Assembly (NCBI RefSeq): GCF_019744875.1
Contig: NZ_JAIETU010000005.1
Coordinates: forward strand, 930,001-994,000
From: Hyphomicrobium sp.
Lineage (GTDB): Bacteria; Pseudomonadota; Alphaproteobacteria; Rhizobiales; Hyphomicrobiaceae
Length of the DNA stretch: 64,000 nt
Direction of reading: 5' to 3'
Positions 17,951 to 27,069 of this stretch are shown here, piece by piece. Under the pieces are notes generated by a model. That model searched no databases and was not told the origin of the DNA. It saw only the letters and a list, made by a program, of their open reading frames with translations. The position numbers and the translations under genes are program-made. How positions within the stretch are numbered: the stretch's first letter is position 1; every line of letters starts with the position of its first letter.

Positions 17951-18047
17951 ACGCATACTCCGTTCTGTTCAGTGTTTCCTGCCCCCCGGGAATGCGACTT
18001 GCTGCGATCGGTCGGTGGTGTCCGCGTTCAATGCATGGTGTGCCTCC

Positions 18048-18677
18048 TCAACCAAATGGACCGATGTCGAAGACCATGCTCAAGACGGCGAGAATGCCGA
18101 TCAGCAGCAGGATCCCGGCAGTGATGAGCGTGATCGAAATCGGAAACCCGCTCTCTCCATGAATGAGCCCGCCGCCTTTCATATTCGCTCGCTCTTGGCG
18201 CAGGCCCGTCATGAACTGCACGTGGTAGATGATGCCGCCTCCCAGCATCGCGATGCCGAGGAGCACGAGCGCGATGCCGAAGTTGCGTGGAGCACCTGCA
18301 TGCGTGATCGAACCTGCCTCGCGCAGCTTCTCGAACACCTGGTAGATCGTGAAACCGAAGCTGATCAGCGACAGGGACGTGCGGATCACGGACATCAGTG
18401 TGCGATCCGCGCTCATGCGCGTACGCTGGAACGACATGCCCGTGCGCCGCATCGACATCTCGGTACGGCCCGTCGAAAGATCTGTCCGGTACTCGGAGAG
18501 CGACGTGCGATGTTCGGACAGGCCGGTGCGGTGCGTCGACAGTTTGGTGCGGAAGCGGGAGTACTGAACTGACGCCACATCCGGCTTCGTTTCGTCGATC
18601 GCCGGGATGGACGGCACGGGCGTTTCAGGAAGCCTCTGCGGACGTTCCGACAAGGACATGAGTGCGTCCTGCGTCAT
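18048..18677 (-). CDS. DUF202 membrane protein with N-terminal RT heptad array
   Basis: A 209-residue protein. After a proline-rich N-terminus come nine exact heptads of the form RTxLSxx or RTxMSxx (about residues 43-105). The last two form the DUF202 signature (ADRTLMSVIRTSLSLISFGFTIYQVF). Two more membrane spans follow, for three in all. The start at 18675-18677 overlaps the previous stop as ATGA. DUF202/YidH function is unknown. The regular seven-residue period suggests an amphipathic helix or coiled coil before the membrane. Confidence 0.85.
   Translation of the reverse strand: MTQDALMSLSERPQRLPETPVPSIPAIDETKPDVASVQYSRFRTKLSTHRTGLSEHRTSLSEYRTDLSTGRTEMSMRRTGMSFQRTRMSADRTLMSVIRTSLSLISFGFTIYQVFEKLREAGSITHAGAPRNFGIALVLLGIAMLGGGIIYHVQFMTGLRQERANMKGGGLIHGESGFPISITLITAGILLLIGILAVLSMVFDIGPFG
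18363..18551 (-). repeat. Nine tandem 21-bp units encoding RT(L/M)S heptads
   Basis: Within the DUF202 gene, RT recurs at exactly seven-residue spacing nine times. Arg and Thr are invariant, and position 5 is always Ser. DNA units have diverged while the Arg-Thr-x-Leu/Met-Ser pattern stays, which points to selection on the protein rather than a recent slippage expansion. Confidence 0.85.
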
Positions 18678-19201
18678 GGGCCATCTCCCGTATTTGCGTG
18701 ACGGAGCTTCCGGCGTGCCACCAGCTCGACGAGCCATCGCACGATGAAGTAAGGCACGACCGCGAGAAGAATGGCGATCATCACGGCCTCGGCCGGATAA
18801 AAGCGGTCAAAGACCTGGTGCTGGTAGAGGACATCCATGGCGATGCCGAGCAGCATGATGCGCGCGGTCGCTGTCAGTCCTTCGCGCAACCGCCCCGCGG
18901 GCTGGGACGGATCCCATAGCGCCGTCCAGAAGAAGGCCTTGTGCCCGCTGCGCGCATCCCTGAGCCCGTCGTGCACGGCTGCGATCGCCGCCATCGTCGG
19001 CTGCAGGAAAAAGCGGAATGTCATCGGGCCATCGGTGCGTCCAAAGATGTCGGCCCAGAAGCGCTGATGCACCTCCGTCGACAGGCCGTGCTTGAAGAAC
19101 CCCCACCCGACAAGCGCGAGCGCCAACGCAACCACGACCCACGTCATGGCCTGCTCGAGCGGTATGGGGGCGCTCCGGGCCATGGGATCAGCCGCACCCA
19201 T
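18674..19201 (-). CDS. Membrane protein of unknown family
   Basis: A protein of about 175 residues with three hydrophobic segments (WVVVALALALVGWGFF; ARIMLLGIAMDVLYQH; VMIAILLAVVPYFIVRWLVELV) and a basic C-terminus. ATG 19199-19201 or 19181-19183 could start it; neither has a clear ribosome site. It ends in an ATGA overlap with the DUF202 gene, so the two are probably translated together. I do not recognise the family. It sits between the FGE end and the sulfatase end of the cluster. Confidence 0.65.
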   Translation of the reverse strand: MGAADPMARSAPIPLEQAMTWVVVALALALVGWGFFKHGLSTEVHQRFWADIFGRTDGPMTFRFFLQPTMAAIAAVHDGLRDARSGHKAFFWTALWDPSQPAGRLREGLTATARIMLLGIAMDVLYQHQVFDRFYPAEAVMIAILLAVVPYFIVRWLVELVARRKLRHANTGDGP

Positions 19202-19529
19202 GATCGCGATACTGATCCCGCCAGTACGCGCTTCCCGTTTCGCGCCACTTGCGCCAGTAGTAACCGCAGTTGCTCGCGGTGCCGACGGCGACGCTGGCCG
19301 CCACACCATTCACGATCCAAACGCCGTTGACCCAACGGCCGGCGCGGCGTACGTCGCGCGCAACGTGGCGCGCGGCGTGCCGTGCACGCGGATGGCTATG
19401 GGAAATTTTGCCGGCTTTGATATGGGCTCGGCCGCCGATCCTGCGCGCGTCCGCATCAGGACTGAAGGAAAAGAGACCGAAGCAGAGCGCGAATGCCCCT
19501 GCTGCAAGCGTCACATGTCCGATCTTCAC
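19188..19529 (-). CDS. Small exported basic protein
   Basis: A 113-residue protein. GTG 19527-19529 is the best start: AAGGGAG lies eight bases upstream and it opens directly on a signal peptide (VKIGHVTLAAGAFALCFGLF, then DADA). The mature part is His/Arg-rich, with a HSHPRARHAARHVARDVRR stretch and a C-terminal Cys pair (SNCGYYW, DHGCG). The family is unknown to me. It lies 29 bp after the FGE gene. Confidence 0.6.
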   Translation of the reverse strand: MKIGHVTLAAGAFALCFGLFSFSPDADARRIGGRAHIKAGKISHSHPRARHAARHVARDVRRAGRWVNGVWIVNGVAASVAVGTASNCGYYWRKWRETGSAYWRDQYRDHGCG

Positions 19530-19558
19530 GTCATGTACTCCCTTGTCTCGGTTCATTT

Positions 19559-20554
19559 TTACGTTTGGCGCACCACGCATCGAAAGCCGACGTGGCTGGT
19601 CGAAGTGTCGATGGGTTCCGGATGGCGGGCGGCGGGCCGATAGCGGCGACAGTAGTTTGGCGCGCAGAGATGCGAGCCGCCTTTCAGCACCTTGCGTGGA
19701 ATGCGGATCTGCGGCTGGCAGGGATCGAAGCTCGCCTCGCGGCGCGCACCACGCGGGTTCTCCGGGATGCAGCAGGCTTTGGCCGCGTCGGCCGGGTGCT
19801 TCGGGGCGTACCAATCGCTCGTCCACTCCCAGACGTTTCCGATCATGTCGTAGAGATCGTAACCGTTTGGCGGGAACGCGCGGACCGGAGAGGTCCGCTC
19901 GTAACGATCAAGCTTCAGGTTCTCGTGCGGAAAGTTGCCCTGCCAGGTATTGGCCATGTGGCGTCCGCCGGGCGTGAAATCATCGCCCCATGCGAACTCG
20001 CTATTTTCGAGGCCGCCCCGGGCGGCAAATTCCCATTCCGCTTCTGTTGGCAGCTCTTTCCCTGCCCACGCCGCATACGCCTCGGCATCTCTGTAGGCCA
20101 CGTGGACGACGGGGTGGTCGTCGAGGCCCTTGATCCAGCTTCCGCGGCCATACGGCTTGCGCCAGTTGGCGCCAAATCGAAACTCCCACCATTGCGCCCA
20201 TTGGCGGAGGTCCACGTGGCCGGAGGGCGGTTGGAAGACAAGCGATCCGGCCTTGAGCATGTGAGGAAGCGCGCCGGGATAGTCCTCGGCCTTCGGCGCG
20301 ATCTCAGCAAAGGTGACGTATCCCGTCGCATCCACGAACTTGCGGAACTCGGCGTTGGTGACGGGCGTCGAATCAATCCAAAATCCGTCCACTGTCACGC
20401 GATGGACCGGAGCTTCTTCCGGGTAGTGTTTGTCCGAGCCCATGGCGAAGGTGCCGCCAGGCACGAAGATCATGCCTTGACTAGAATGGCCCGTCTGGCG
20501 ACGATTTTCATCTCGCGACGCTAAGCACGCATCTCTTGAGTCGGACGCCGTCAT
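19559..20554 (-). CDS. Formylglycine-generating enzyme (SUMF1/FGE family)
   Basis: A 331-residue protein. It starts with the family motif GMIFVPGGTFAMGSD and carries LPTEAEWEFAARGG, GNVWEWTSDWY and GGSHLCAPNYCRRYRPAAR. The two Cys of that last motif (C297, C302) correspond to the catalytic pair of true FGE, so this looks like a functional sulfatase activator rather than a lectin-like relative. It would oxidise the Cys of the CTAGR motif in the neighbouring arylsulfatase to formylglycine. It is the first gene of the leftward cluster. Confidence 0.92.
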   Translation of the reverse strand: MTASDSRDACLASRDENRRQTGHSSQGMIFVPGGTFAMGSDKHYPEEAPVHRVTVDGFWIDSTPVTNAEFRKFVDATGYVTFAEIAPKAEDYPGALPHMLKAGSLVFQPPSGHVDLRQWAQWWEFRFGANWRKPYGRGSWIKGLDDHPVVHVAYRDAEAYAAWAGKELPTEAEWEFAARGGLENSEFAWGDDFTPGGRHMANTWQGNFPHENLKLDRYERTSPVRAFPPNGYDLYDMIGNVWEWTSDWYAPKHPADAAKACCIPENPRGARREASFDPCQPQIRIPRKVLKGGSHLCAPNYCRRYRPAARHPEPIDTSTSHVGFRCVVRQT

Positions 20555-21222
20555 TTGAGGTCCTTTTACGATCGTGGCGAATACGCACTCTCAAGAACCG
20601 TTTATTGAAGTACCGCAATTGCGGCTCACCAAGCGCCCGAGGCTTCGTTAGTGATTATCGAAACGTTTCGTCGCGCCGCACCAATCGGACGACGAAGCTG
20701 CTTATGTTCCAATCGAAGCCAGAGGCGTGAACACCGCAATTCCCGACGACAACGGGAGCGGCCTGAAGGGTGGAGCAATCCATTTTTTTCTATTGAATTG
20801 AAGACGAAGCAGGTGACGTTGCTTCGCATCGAGCGCACCGGGAACCGCGAGCCGGAGAGGGCGCTTTCGCACTGCACCAAAATTGCCGCTCGTTGCGACC
20901 GAGGCAGCTCGGAGAAATCCCGAAAAAATGACATCGGAGTGCAAGACGTGGCGGCCCATTAGCATGGCGCACCCTCGGATGGTTACATAGCTCCCGCCCC
21001 GTCGTCTCAGTAGAGATAATGCGCTAACTGTAAATCGTGTCAAACTAATTCAGGTGTGCGCGTTTTTTCGATGCGCGCTCGACGAGCTTTTGAAGCAAAA
21101 AATCAAAAACTGAATTATCGCGGCTGTGGTGCCCGGTCGACACCAAAAACCTCTTGGCTCGCTCTATGAATGATGAGGGATTCTCTTGTCGCGTGCTGAG
21201 CCTTGGACAGAGGAGCAATGCG
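20555..21222. other. Intergenic region, no gene seen
   Basis: This 668-bp stretch separates the sulfatase cluster from a divergent outer-membrane gene. Short open frames on both strands lack ribosome sites and look non-coding. It contains a 12-bp palindrome CCGCAATTGCGG (20613-20624) that might be an operator. The promoters for both neighbours should lie here, but I cannot place them. Confidence 0.5.
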
Positions 21223-22155
21223 ATGAACCGGAACTTTCCTTGTGTCGCAGCAGTCGTGCTTTTCACGTCGCTGACTTGCGCCGACGCGCACGCGGATGAG
21301 TTCGCGTTTTCTTCATATGGCCTCGGTGCCGCCGCGTTCGGCGCGGGCGTCACGCCGCCCGCCGGCACATACGTCACGTTTGCATCCGCGTATTACGAAG
21401 GTGAGATCAACGGGCCGGTCACGATCGGTGGTCGCGTCATCAACGTGGGCATGGGCGCCGAGTTCTTCTCGCAAGCAACGAACATTCTGTACGTGCCTGA
21501 GGCGAAGATTTTCGGTGCGAACCTAGGTCTCTCCGTGACCATTCCGGTCGGACACATCGACATCGAGGCCCAAGTCACCGGCCCGCTCGGCAATACCGTG
21601 ACGGAATCGGTCGATGGTTGGGGCTTCGGCGACGTGAACGCGCGCGCTCAACTCGGCTGGTCGCGCAAGGACTTTTCCCACACGGCCTACGTCCAGGTCG
21701 TGGCGCCGACCGGAAAGTACGATCCGAACGGGCTTCAACCGAACATCGGGCTCAACCGGCCCGGGATCGACGTCGGCTGGGCATTCACCTGGACGGTGTC
21801 GAAACTGCAAGTCAACGGTGCCGCGGGCGTGACGTTCAACTCCGAAAACAAGGAGACCAATTACGATAGCGGCACCGATTTTCACTTCGAGTGGGCGGTC
21901 GGCTACGAGATTTGCACGGGGCTAGTTCTCGGTGTGGTCGGATATGATTATCGTCAGATCTCCGGCGACTCCGGCCCTGGTGCCGTGCTGGGGCCGTTCC
22001 AGGGCGACGTCGATGCCATTGGCGGAGGCTTGTCCTACACGACGCTGGTGGGGCAAACGCCCGTTGTTCTGAGCGCACGGCACTACGAAGAATTCAACGC
22101 CAAGCGTCGTATGGACGGCAGCACGTCGATGTTGTCCGGCACAGTACGGTTTTAG
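21223..22155 (+). CDS. Outer-membrane beta-barrel protein, MetA-pathway (SphA-like) family
   Basis: A 310-residue exported protein. The start ATG 21223-21225 follows AGAGGAG. The signal peptide ends near ADAHADE (about 25). The rest alternates short hydrophobic strands with glycine turns and ends in SGTVRF, a terminal aromatic typical of barrels. The pattern VVAPTGKYDPNGLQPNIGLNRP is characteristic of the Phenol_MetA_deg family found next to aromatic degradation genes. No such genes are adjacent here, so the solute is unknown. Confidence 0.8.
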   Translation: MNRNFPCVAAVVLFTSLTCADAHADEFAFSSYGLGAAAFGAGVTPPAGTYVTFASAYYEGEINGPVTIGGRVINVGMGAEFFSQATNILYVPEAKIFGANLGLSVTIPVGHIDIEAQVTGPLGNTVTESVDGWGFGDVNARAQLGWSRKDFSHTAYVQVVAPTGKYDPNGLQPNIGLNRPGIDVGWAFTWTVSKLQVNGAAGVTFNSENKETNYDSGTDFHFEWAVGYEICTGLVLGVVGYDYRQISGDSGPGAVLGPFQGDVDAIGGGLSYTTLVGQTPVVLSARHYEEFNAKRRMDGSTSMLSGTVRF

Positions 22156-22186
22156 GACTCGTCTCACCCGGCGATCCCAGAACGGA

Positions 22187-22306
22187 TTGCGGGATGTGCG
22201 TATTCCGGATGCCGAGCGGCCGCCCGATGTCCTTGATGCTGACGTTCGAGTAGGTCTGCCGGGCGAACAACTCGAACGCGCTGAACTGCAATTTCAAAGC
22301 GACGTC
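22187..22306 (-). pseudogene. TetR-family regulator remnant
   Basis: On the minus strand, about 40 residues (AFELFARQTYSNVSIKDIGRPLGIRNTHI) match the TetR helix-turn-helix region. The tail past the recognition helix degenerates, and no sensor domain or intact start is found. It looks like the truncated stub of a regulator that once controlled a neighbour. The rest of 22156-22729 shows no gene. Confidence 0.5.
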
Positions 22307-22729
22307 CGACGGATGGTCCCGGTCGGCAGTTTTGGCGGCCACGGCCCGCCGTCGCTACTGCGCCTCCTGCTGCGGATCGATTTCATCGTGAAGGTCCTGT
22401 TTTCTCGGGGCATTTCAGCCCATTGCTAGATAACAGGCTGGCCGCGATCGTGAGGCGCGCGTGAACGCCTGCGATACAGCAGCTTTGCAAATAGTCTTGG
22501 AGATATGCCGGATTTCTCGCTGGTTTCGGTGGGCTCATCCAACGCGTCCGGTCAGCTCCCACAAACTGACGCGATATGGATCGCTGGATCGGCAGCGTGC
22601 TCCTGACCCGAAAGTTTCCGGGACGCCGGCAGCGTTTACTTTACCGCGCCCATTCCGCCAGCTTACGGAACTTTGAGGCCGTACGCAGGATCACCGTGGT
22701 ATAGCTTCAGCCCCATCTCAGGTCAGCAC

Positions 22730-25700
22730 GTGACACGTCATCCCGTCTTCTTCGACCCGACGAAACGCCGCTCGGTTGTCCTCGGACATCTCGGTCGGAT
22801 CGTCTCCGTGATCAGCACGATCATGCTGCTCGCCTTCGTGGCGAGCGTGCTGTTCTTCCCCGGCGTCTCTGTTCTGCCTCTCGCGCCGCCGCACAAGCGC
22901 TCGCCGCTGACGGTCGCCAACGACATTGCGCAACGGCGTGAGCTTTTGCCTGCCGCGCGCCGGCTCGCGGATGACGCGCGCTCGAACAAGGCCGGCCTGC
23001 CGAAATGGGCCAAGCATCAAGTCATTCCCAAGCCGTCGTCGAAGCAGCTTGCGGGAATCCGTGCGCGTGAGGGCAGCCGGCCACTCACGATCGGCTTCTA
23101 CGTGACGTGGGACGACAGCAGCTATGCGTCGCTCGCGAAGGCGATGCCGAAGCTCGACTGGGTGGTGCCGAGCTGGCTCGAGCTCGTCGGTCCCGATATG
23201 GAACTCAAGACCGGGGTCGACCAGAAATCGGTTGATCTTCTGCGCAGGCAGAAGGTGCCGCCCGCCGTTCTCCCGATGCTGCAGAATGCAAGCGACGGAA
23301 AGTGGGATGGCCCGGGGCTCGCGCGGATGCTTGCCGACCCCGCCAAACGCCAGGCCCGCCTCAACAACCTCGTTGCCTTTCTCGAGACGAACGCCGCCCA
23401 AGGCCTCGTGGTCGACTTCGAGGAAGTTCCCAAAGAGGCGCACAAGAACCTCATCACGTTCCTTCGCGAGATGCGCCAGGCGTTCGCGCCCCACGGCTGG
23501 CTGGTCGCCATTTGCGCGCCATTTGACGATCCCGACTGGACCTATCGCGTCTACGCGACCGTGACCGACTACCAGATCCTGATGGCCTACGACGAGCACT
23601 TCGAGGAAGGCTCGGCAGGAGCCATCGCGTCACAGCCATGGTTCGTCGATAAACTCAGCCAGCGCATGAAGGAACTCAATCCTGCGCACACGATCGTCGC
23701 GCTCGGGAACTACGGTTACGACTGGGGCGGCAAAGGGCCTGCGATCGACATGACGTTCCAGGAAACGGTGCTCTCGTCCAAGGAGTCCGAGGCGCCGATC
23801 CTATTCGATCCGGCTACGCTCAACCCCTATTTCCAGTACAAGGAGGACGACGGCAGCACCCACGACGTCTGGTTCCTCGATGCCGTGACCGCCCACAACC
23901 AGATCCGGGCGGCGGACGTGTTCCGCCCCATGGGCTATGCCCTGTGGCGCCTCGGCTCGGAAGACCCGTCGATCTGGTCGCTGCTCGGCAGACCCTACGA
24001 CGCGGGCGTGCCCGAGGAGCTCAAGACCATCGTTCCCGGCAGCGATATCGACATCGAGGGCGAAGGCGAGATTCTCAGCATTGCGGCCGAACCCGCCAGT
24101 GGCGCCCGTACGTTTGAGATGGGCAAGAACCAGATCATCACGTCTGAGGCGTTCACCACGATTCCGACTTCCTATGTCATCCGCCGCTCGGGGTTCGTGC
24201 CCAACAAGGTGGCGCTGACGTTCGATGACGGGCCGAGCGCCGAGTGGACGCCGCAGATCCTCGACATCCTGAAGGAAAAAGGCGCCAAGGCGACGTTCTT
24301 CATCGTGGGCGAAAACGGCGAGGCCAATCCCAGTCTGGTCCAGCGTCTTCTTGCGGATGGCCACGAGATCGGCAACCACACGTTCACGCATCCCAACCTC
24401 GGCGAGACCTCGGAGCAGGTATCGCGCATCGAGATCAATGCCACGCAGCGACTGGTCGAGGCGCTGACGGGGCGCTCGATGCGGCTCTTCCGGGCGCCGT
24501 TTTTCGGCGATGCGGAACCGACCACCCCGAGCGAGATCAATCCCGTCAAGCTCGCGCAGACACTGGGCTACGTATCGGTCGGACTCCGAGTCGATCCCGA
24601 CGACTGGCAAAAGCCGCCGGCAGACCTCATCGTCAAGCGGGTGCTGGATCGCATGGCCGATACCAACCCCGAGACGCGCGGGCAGATCGTGCTGTTGCAC
24701 GACGCCGGCGGCGACAGATCCCAGACCGTCAAGGCGCTGCCGCGCATCATCGATGCCTTGCGCGCCAAGGGTCTCAAGATCGTGCCGGTCTCGGAGCTGG
24801 CCGGCTGGACGTTCGACCAGGTGATGCCGCCGGTTCCACCCGAGGACCGCTCGACGCTCGTTAACTGGTACGTGTTCATCACGGCGAGCTGGCTTCAGTC
24901 CACGATGCATTTCCTCTTCAAGCTCGCAATCGGCCTTGGCCTGGCTCGCCTCGCAGCGCTCTGCGGACTCGCGCTCTGGAGCCACTTCAAGCGCGGACGC
25001 ACGCCCCCTGTCAGTGCAAGTGACGGCATCGCGGTGACGGTGTTGATTCCGGCGTTCAACGAGGAGAACGTCATCGGGGAGTCTGTCGTACGGATCCTTG
25101 AAAGCCGCCACGTCACCCTCGAGGTGATCGTGATCGATGACGGGTCGACCGACGGAACGAGCGACGTCGTACGCCGCAGTTTCGGGGCCGATCCGCGCGT
25201 CACGCTCATCACGATTGCGAACGGCGGCAAGGCGCACGCGGTCAACACAGGGCTCGAGCGCGCGGCGGGAGAGGTCATCATCGCGCTCGATGCCGATACG
25301 CAGTTTGAGCCGGACACCATCGCCAAGCTCACCCGTTGGTTCGGAGACGCGACGATCGGAGCCGTCGCCGGCAACGCCAAGGTCGGCAACCGCATCAACA
25401 TGCTGACGCGCTGGCAGGCGCTCGAATACATCTCGGCACAGAACCTCGAGCGGCGCGCGCTCGCGGCGCTCGACTGCATCACGGTGGTGCCGGGCGCGGT
25501 GGGCGCCTGGCGACGCTCCGCCCTGGCGGAACTCGGCGGATTTCCAGGGGACACGCTTGCCGAGGATCAGGATCTCACGATCGCGATCCAGAAAGCCGGC
25601 TACCGAGCGATCTTCGATGCCGACGCAGTGGCATGGACTGAAGCCCCGGATACGGTCGCCGGGCTCGCCAAGCAGAGGTTCCGCTGGTCGTTCGGGACGT

Positions 25701-26185
25701 TGCAGTGCTTGTGGAAGCACGCAGACGTCACCTTCCGGCCGCGCTATGGCGCGCTCGGCCTCGTCGCGCTTCCGCAGGCCTGGCTGTTCCAGATCTTGCT
25801 CGGGCTCATCTCGCCATTCGTGGACCTGATGCTCGTGGTTCAGGTCGTGACGGCGACGCTCGACTATCTCGAGCACGGCGCGCAGTTCGATCCGACCAAC
25901 CTCGAGATCACCCTGTTCTACTATGCGCTATTCATGACCGTCGACCTCGCCACGGCGGCGATCGCATTCCTGTTCGAGAAGAAGGAGGACTGGCGACTGT
26001 TGTGGTGGCTCGTCCTGCAGCGGTTCGGCTACCGCCAGCTTCTCTACTATGTCGTCGTGAAGTCCGTCATCTCGGCGGCCAAGGGGCACCTCGTTGGCTG
26101 GGGTAAGCTCGACCGCAAGGCGACGGTGAACCAAGCGGCGTTGCCGCCGAAAGCGCCTCCTTCCGAGGACACACGATCAAGCTGA
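22730..26185 (+). CDS. Three-domain polysaccharide enzyme: GH18-like, NodB deacetylase, GT2 synthase
   Basis: About 1,151 residues. Order: an N-terminal membrane anchor (about 22-45); a GH18-like domain (110-430) with GLVVDFEE, keeping the D-x-E catalytic pattern; a NodB deacetylase (about 490-700) with TFDDGP, HTFTHP, RAPFFGD and LLHDAGG; two membrane spans; a processive GT2 (about 765-1010) with DDGS, DAD, AEDQD and QRFRW; and C-terminal membrane spans. It probably makes and partly deacetylates a GlcNAc-type polymer across the inner membrane, with the hydrolase trimming it. I prefer GTG 22730, just ahead of the conserved N-terminus; TTG 22673 is an alternative. Confidence 0.88.
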   Translation: MTRHPVFFDPTKRRSVVLGHLGRIVSVISTIMLLAFVASVLFFPGVSVLPLAPPHKRSPLTVANDIAQRRELLPAARRLADDARSNKAGLPKWAKHQVIPKPSSKQLAGIRAREGSRPLTIGFYVTWDDSSYASLAKAMPKLDWVVPSWLELVGPDMELKTGVDQKSVDLLRRQKVPPAVLPMLQNASDGKWDGPGLARMLADPAKRQARLNNLVAFLETNAAQGLVVDFEEVPKEAHKNLITFLREMRQAFAPHGWLVAICAPFDDPDWTYRVYATVTDYQILMAYDEHFEEGSAGAIASQPWFVDKLSQRMKELNPAHTIVALGNYGYDWGGKGPAIDMTFQETVLSSKESEAPILFDPATLNPYFQYKEDDGSTHDVWFLDAVTAHNQIRAADVFRPMGYALWRLGSEDPSIWSLLGRPYDAGVPEELKTIVPGSDIDIEGEGEILSIAAEPASGARTFEMGKNQIITSEAFTTIPTSYVIRRSGFVPNKVALTFDDGPSAEWTPQILDILKEKGAKATFFIVGENGEANPSLVQRLLADGHEIGNHTFTHPNLGETSEQVSRIEINATQRLVEALTGRSMRLFRAPFFGDAEPTTPSEINPVKLAQTLGYVSVGLRVDPDDWQKPPADLIVKRVLDRMADTNPETRGQIVLLHDAGGDRSQTVKALPRIIDALRAKGLKIVPVSELAGWTFDQVMPPVPPEDRSTLVNWYVFITASWLQSTMHFLFKLAIGLGLARLAALCGLALWSHFKRGRTPPVSASDGIAVTVLIPAFNEENVIGESVVRILESRHVTLEVIVIDDGSTDGTSDVVRRSFGADPRVTLITIANGGKAHAVNTGLERAAGEVIIALDADTQFEPDTIAKLTRWFGDATIGAVAGNAKVGNRINMLTRWQALEYISAQNLERRALAALDCITVVPGAVGAWRRSALAELGGFPGDTLAEDQDLTIAIQKAGYRAIFDADAVAWTEAPDTVAGLAKQRFRWSFGTLQCLWKHADVTFRPRYGALGLVALPQAWLFQILLGLISPFVDLMLVVQVVTATLDYLEHGAQFDPTNLEITLFYYALFMTVDLATAAIAFLFEKKEDWRLLWWLVLQRFGYRQLLYYVVVKSVISAAKGHLVGWGKLDRKATVNQAALPPKAPPSEDTRSS

Positions 26186-26223
26186 TCACGATTCGCACTG
26201 ATGAGATCCGAAGCGATCCTGGT

Positions 26224-27069
26224 CTAGAGCACGACGACGTGGATGTCGGCGTTGCTGACCTCGATAGGCGGTGCGAGATCCGGATTGCTGTTGAGCAGAT
26301 TGAGCAAGGCTTCGACGCGGCGAGCGGAAGCGCGCCATACCTCGCGTGTCTCGCGGCTGGCGGGCTCGTGCAGCACCGACTTGCGGATCGCCAGAAACGT
26401 CCTGAGAAATTCCGCTTCAGAGCTGTCGCTCACGCCGCCGATCTTGGCATTCACGCGTTTGAGGATCGAGGGCAACGAGTCCGGATCCGTGCTCGCGCCG
26501 TGCTGCAGCCAAGTATCGTAGAAGATCGCCTTGCCGATTGCGGAGTGGATGCCGGCGGCCTTAGCGGCGGCCAGGGCGGGGCGCAGATACAGCCTGTCGG
26601 CCTCGGCGTCGCAGGCACGGCCCAGCAGCTCCGAAGCCTTCACCTCTTTGCGCCACGCCGCTGGAAAGCCCGCCAGCTCCGCTTTGCGTGCCGTCATCGT
26701 CACGGGCGGGAGATGGGGCAGGAAGCGCGTGAGCGTCGTCGCGGGGACGTCCTTCGCGTAGCGCCGGATCACCTCGGCAACCTCGCTGTTGTAAGTGCAG
26801 AAACCGTACTGTGTAACGGTGAAGCCGCGGCCGTCCTCGAGGTCCTCGACGTAGGCAAAGTCGGGTTCGGCGCTCCCGACCTCAAAGACATTCGAGATCG
26901 CCTTGATGCGCCGGACGAGTGCGTGATCGGCGTTCCCGCTGGGCGGCGTCGCGGCGGGCCCCTCCTCAAGCTCGACAGCTTCCGCGTGCGCACCTGCCAC
27001 GGCTGCGACCGCCGAGATCAGGGAGATGTGTCCCGCGAGACGCAAGATATCGCGGCGGCTCTTTTGCAT
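26224..27069 (-). CDS. Secreted chitosanase, GH46-like
   Basis: A 281-residue protein with a Tat-type signal (KSRRDILRLAG, cleavage near AHAEA). The ISNVFEVG...EDLEDGRGFTVTQYGFCTY region follows the GH46 signature, giving candidate catalytic residues E63 and D79. YDTWLQHGAS further on also fits. The start at 27067-27069 has GGAG about eight bases upstream; ATG 27094-27096 is weaker. It converges on the three-domain GlcNAc-polymer enzyme with a 38-bp gap, which suggests it cuts the deacetylated polymer made there. Confidence 0.78.
   Translation of the reverse strand: MQKSRRDILRLAGHISLISAVAAVAGAHAEAVELEEGPAATPPSGNADHALVRRIKAISNVFEVGSAEPDFAYVEDLEDGRGFTVTQYGFCTYNSEVAEVIRRYAKDVPATTLTRFLPHLPPVTMTARKAELAGFPAAWRKEVKASELLGRACDAEADRLYLRPALAAAKAAGIHSAIGKAIFYDTWLQHGASTDPDSLPSILKRVNAKIGGVSDSSEAEFLRTFLAIRKSVLHEPASRETREVWRASARRVEALLNLLNSNPDLAPPIEVSNADIHVVVL

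Noticed and set aside
18363-18551. CRISPR-like tandem array
   Set aside because: The 21-bp period is coding, in frame and diverged at DNA level; there are no spacers. No CRISPR array was seen anywhere in the window.
23801-25876. 691-codon open frame on the minus strand under the polysaccharide enzyme
   Set aside because: It is antisense to well-supported GH18/NodB/GT2 domains; its Arg/Asp/His-rich translation is typical of the complementary frame of high-GC coding DNA.
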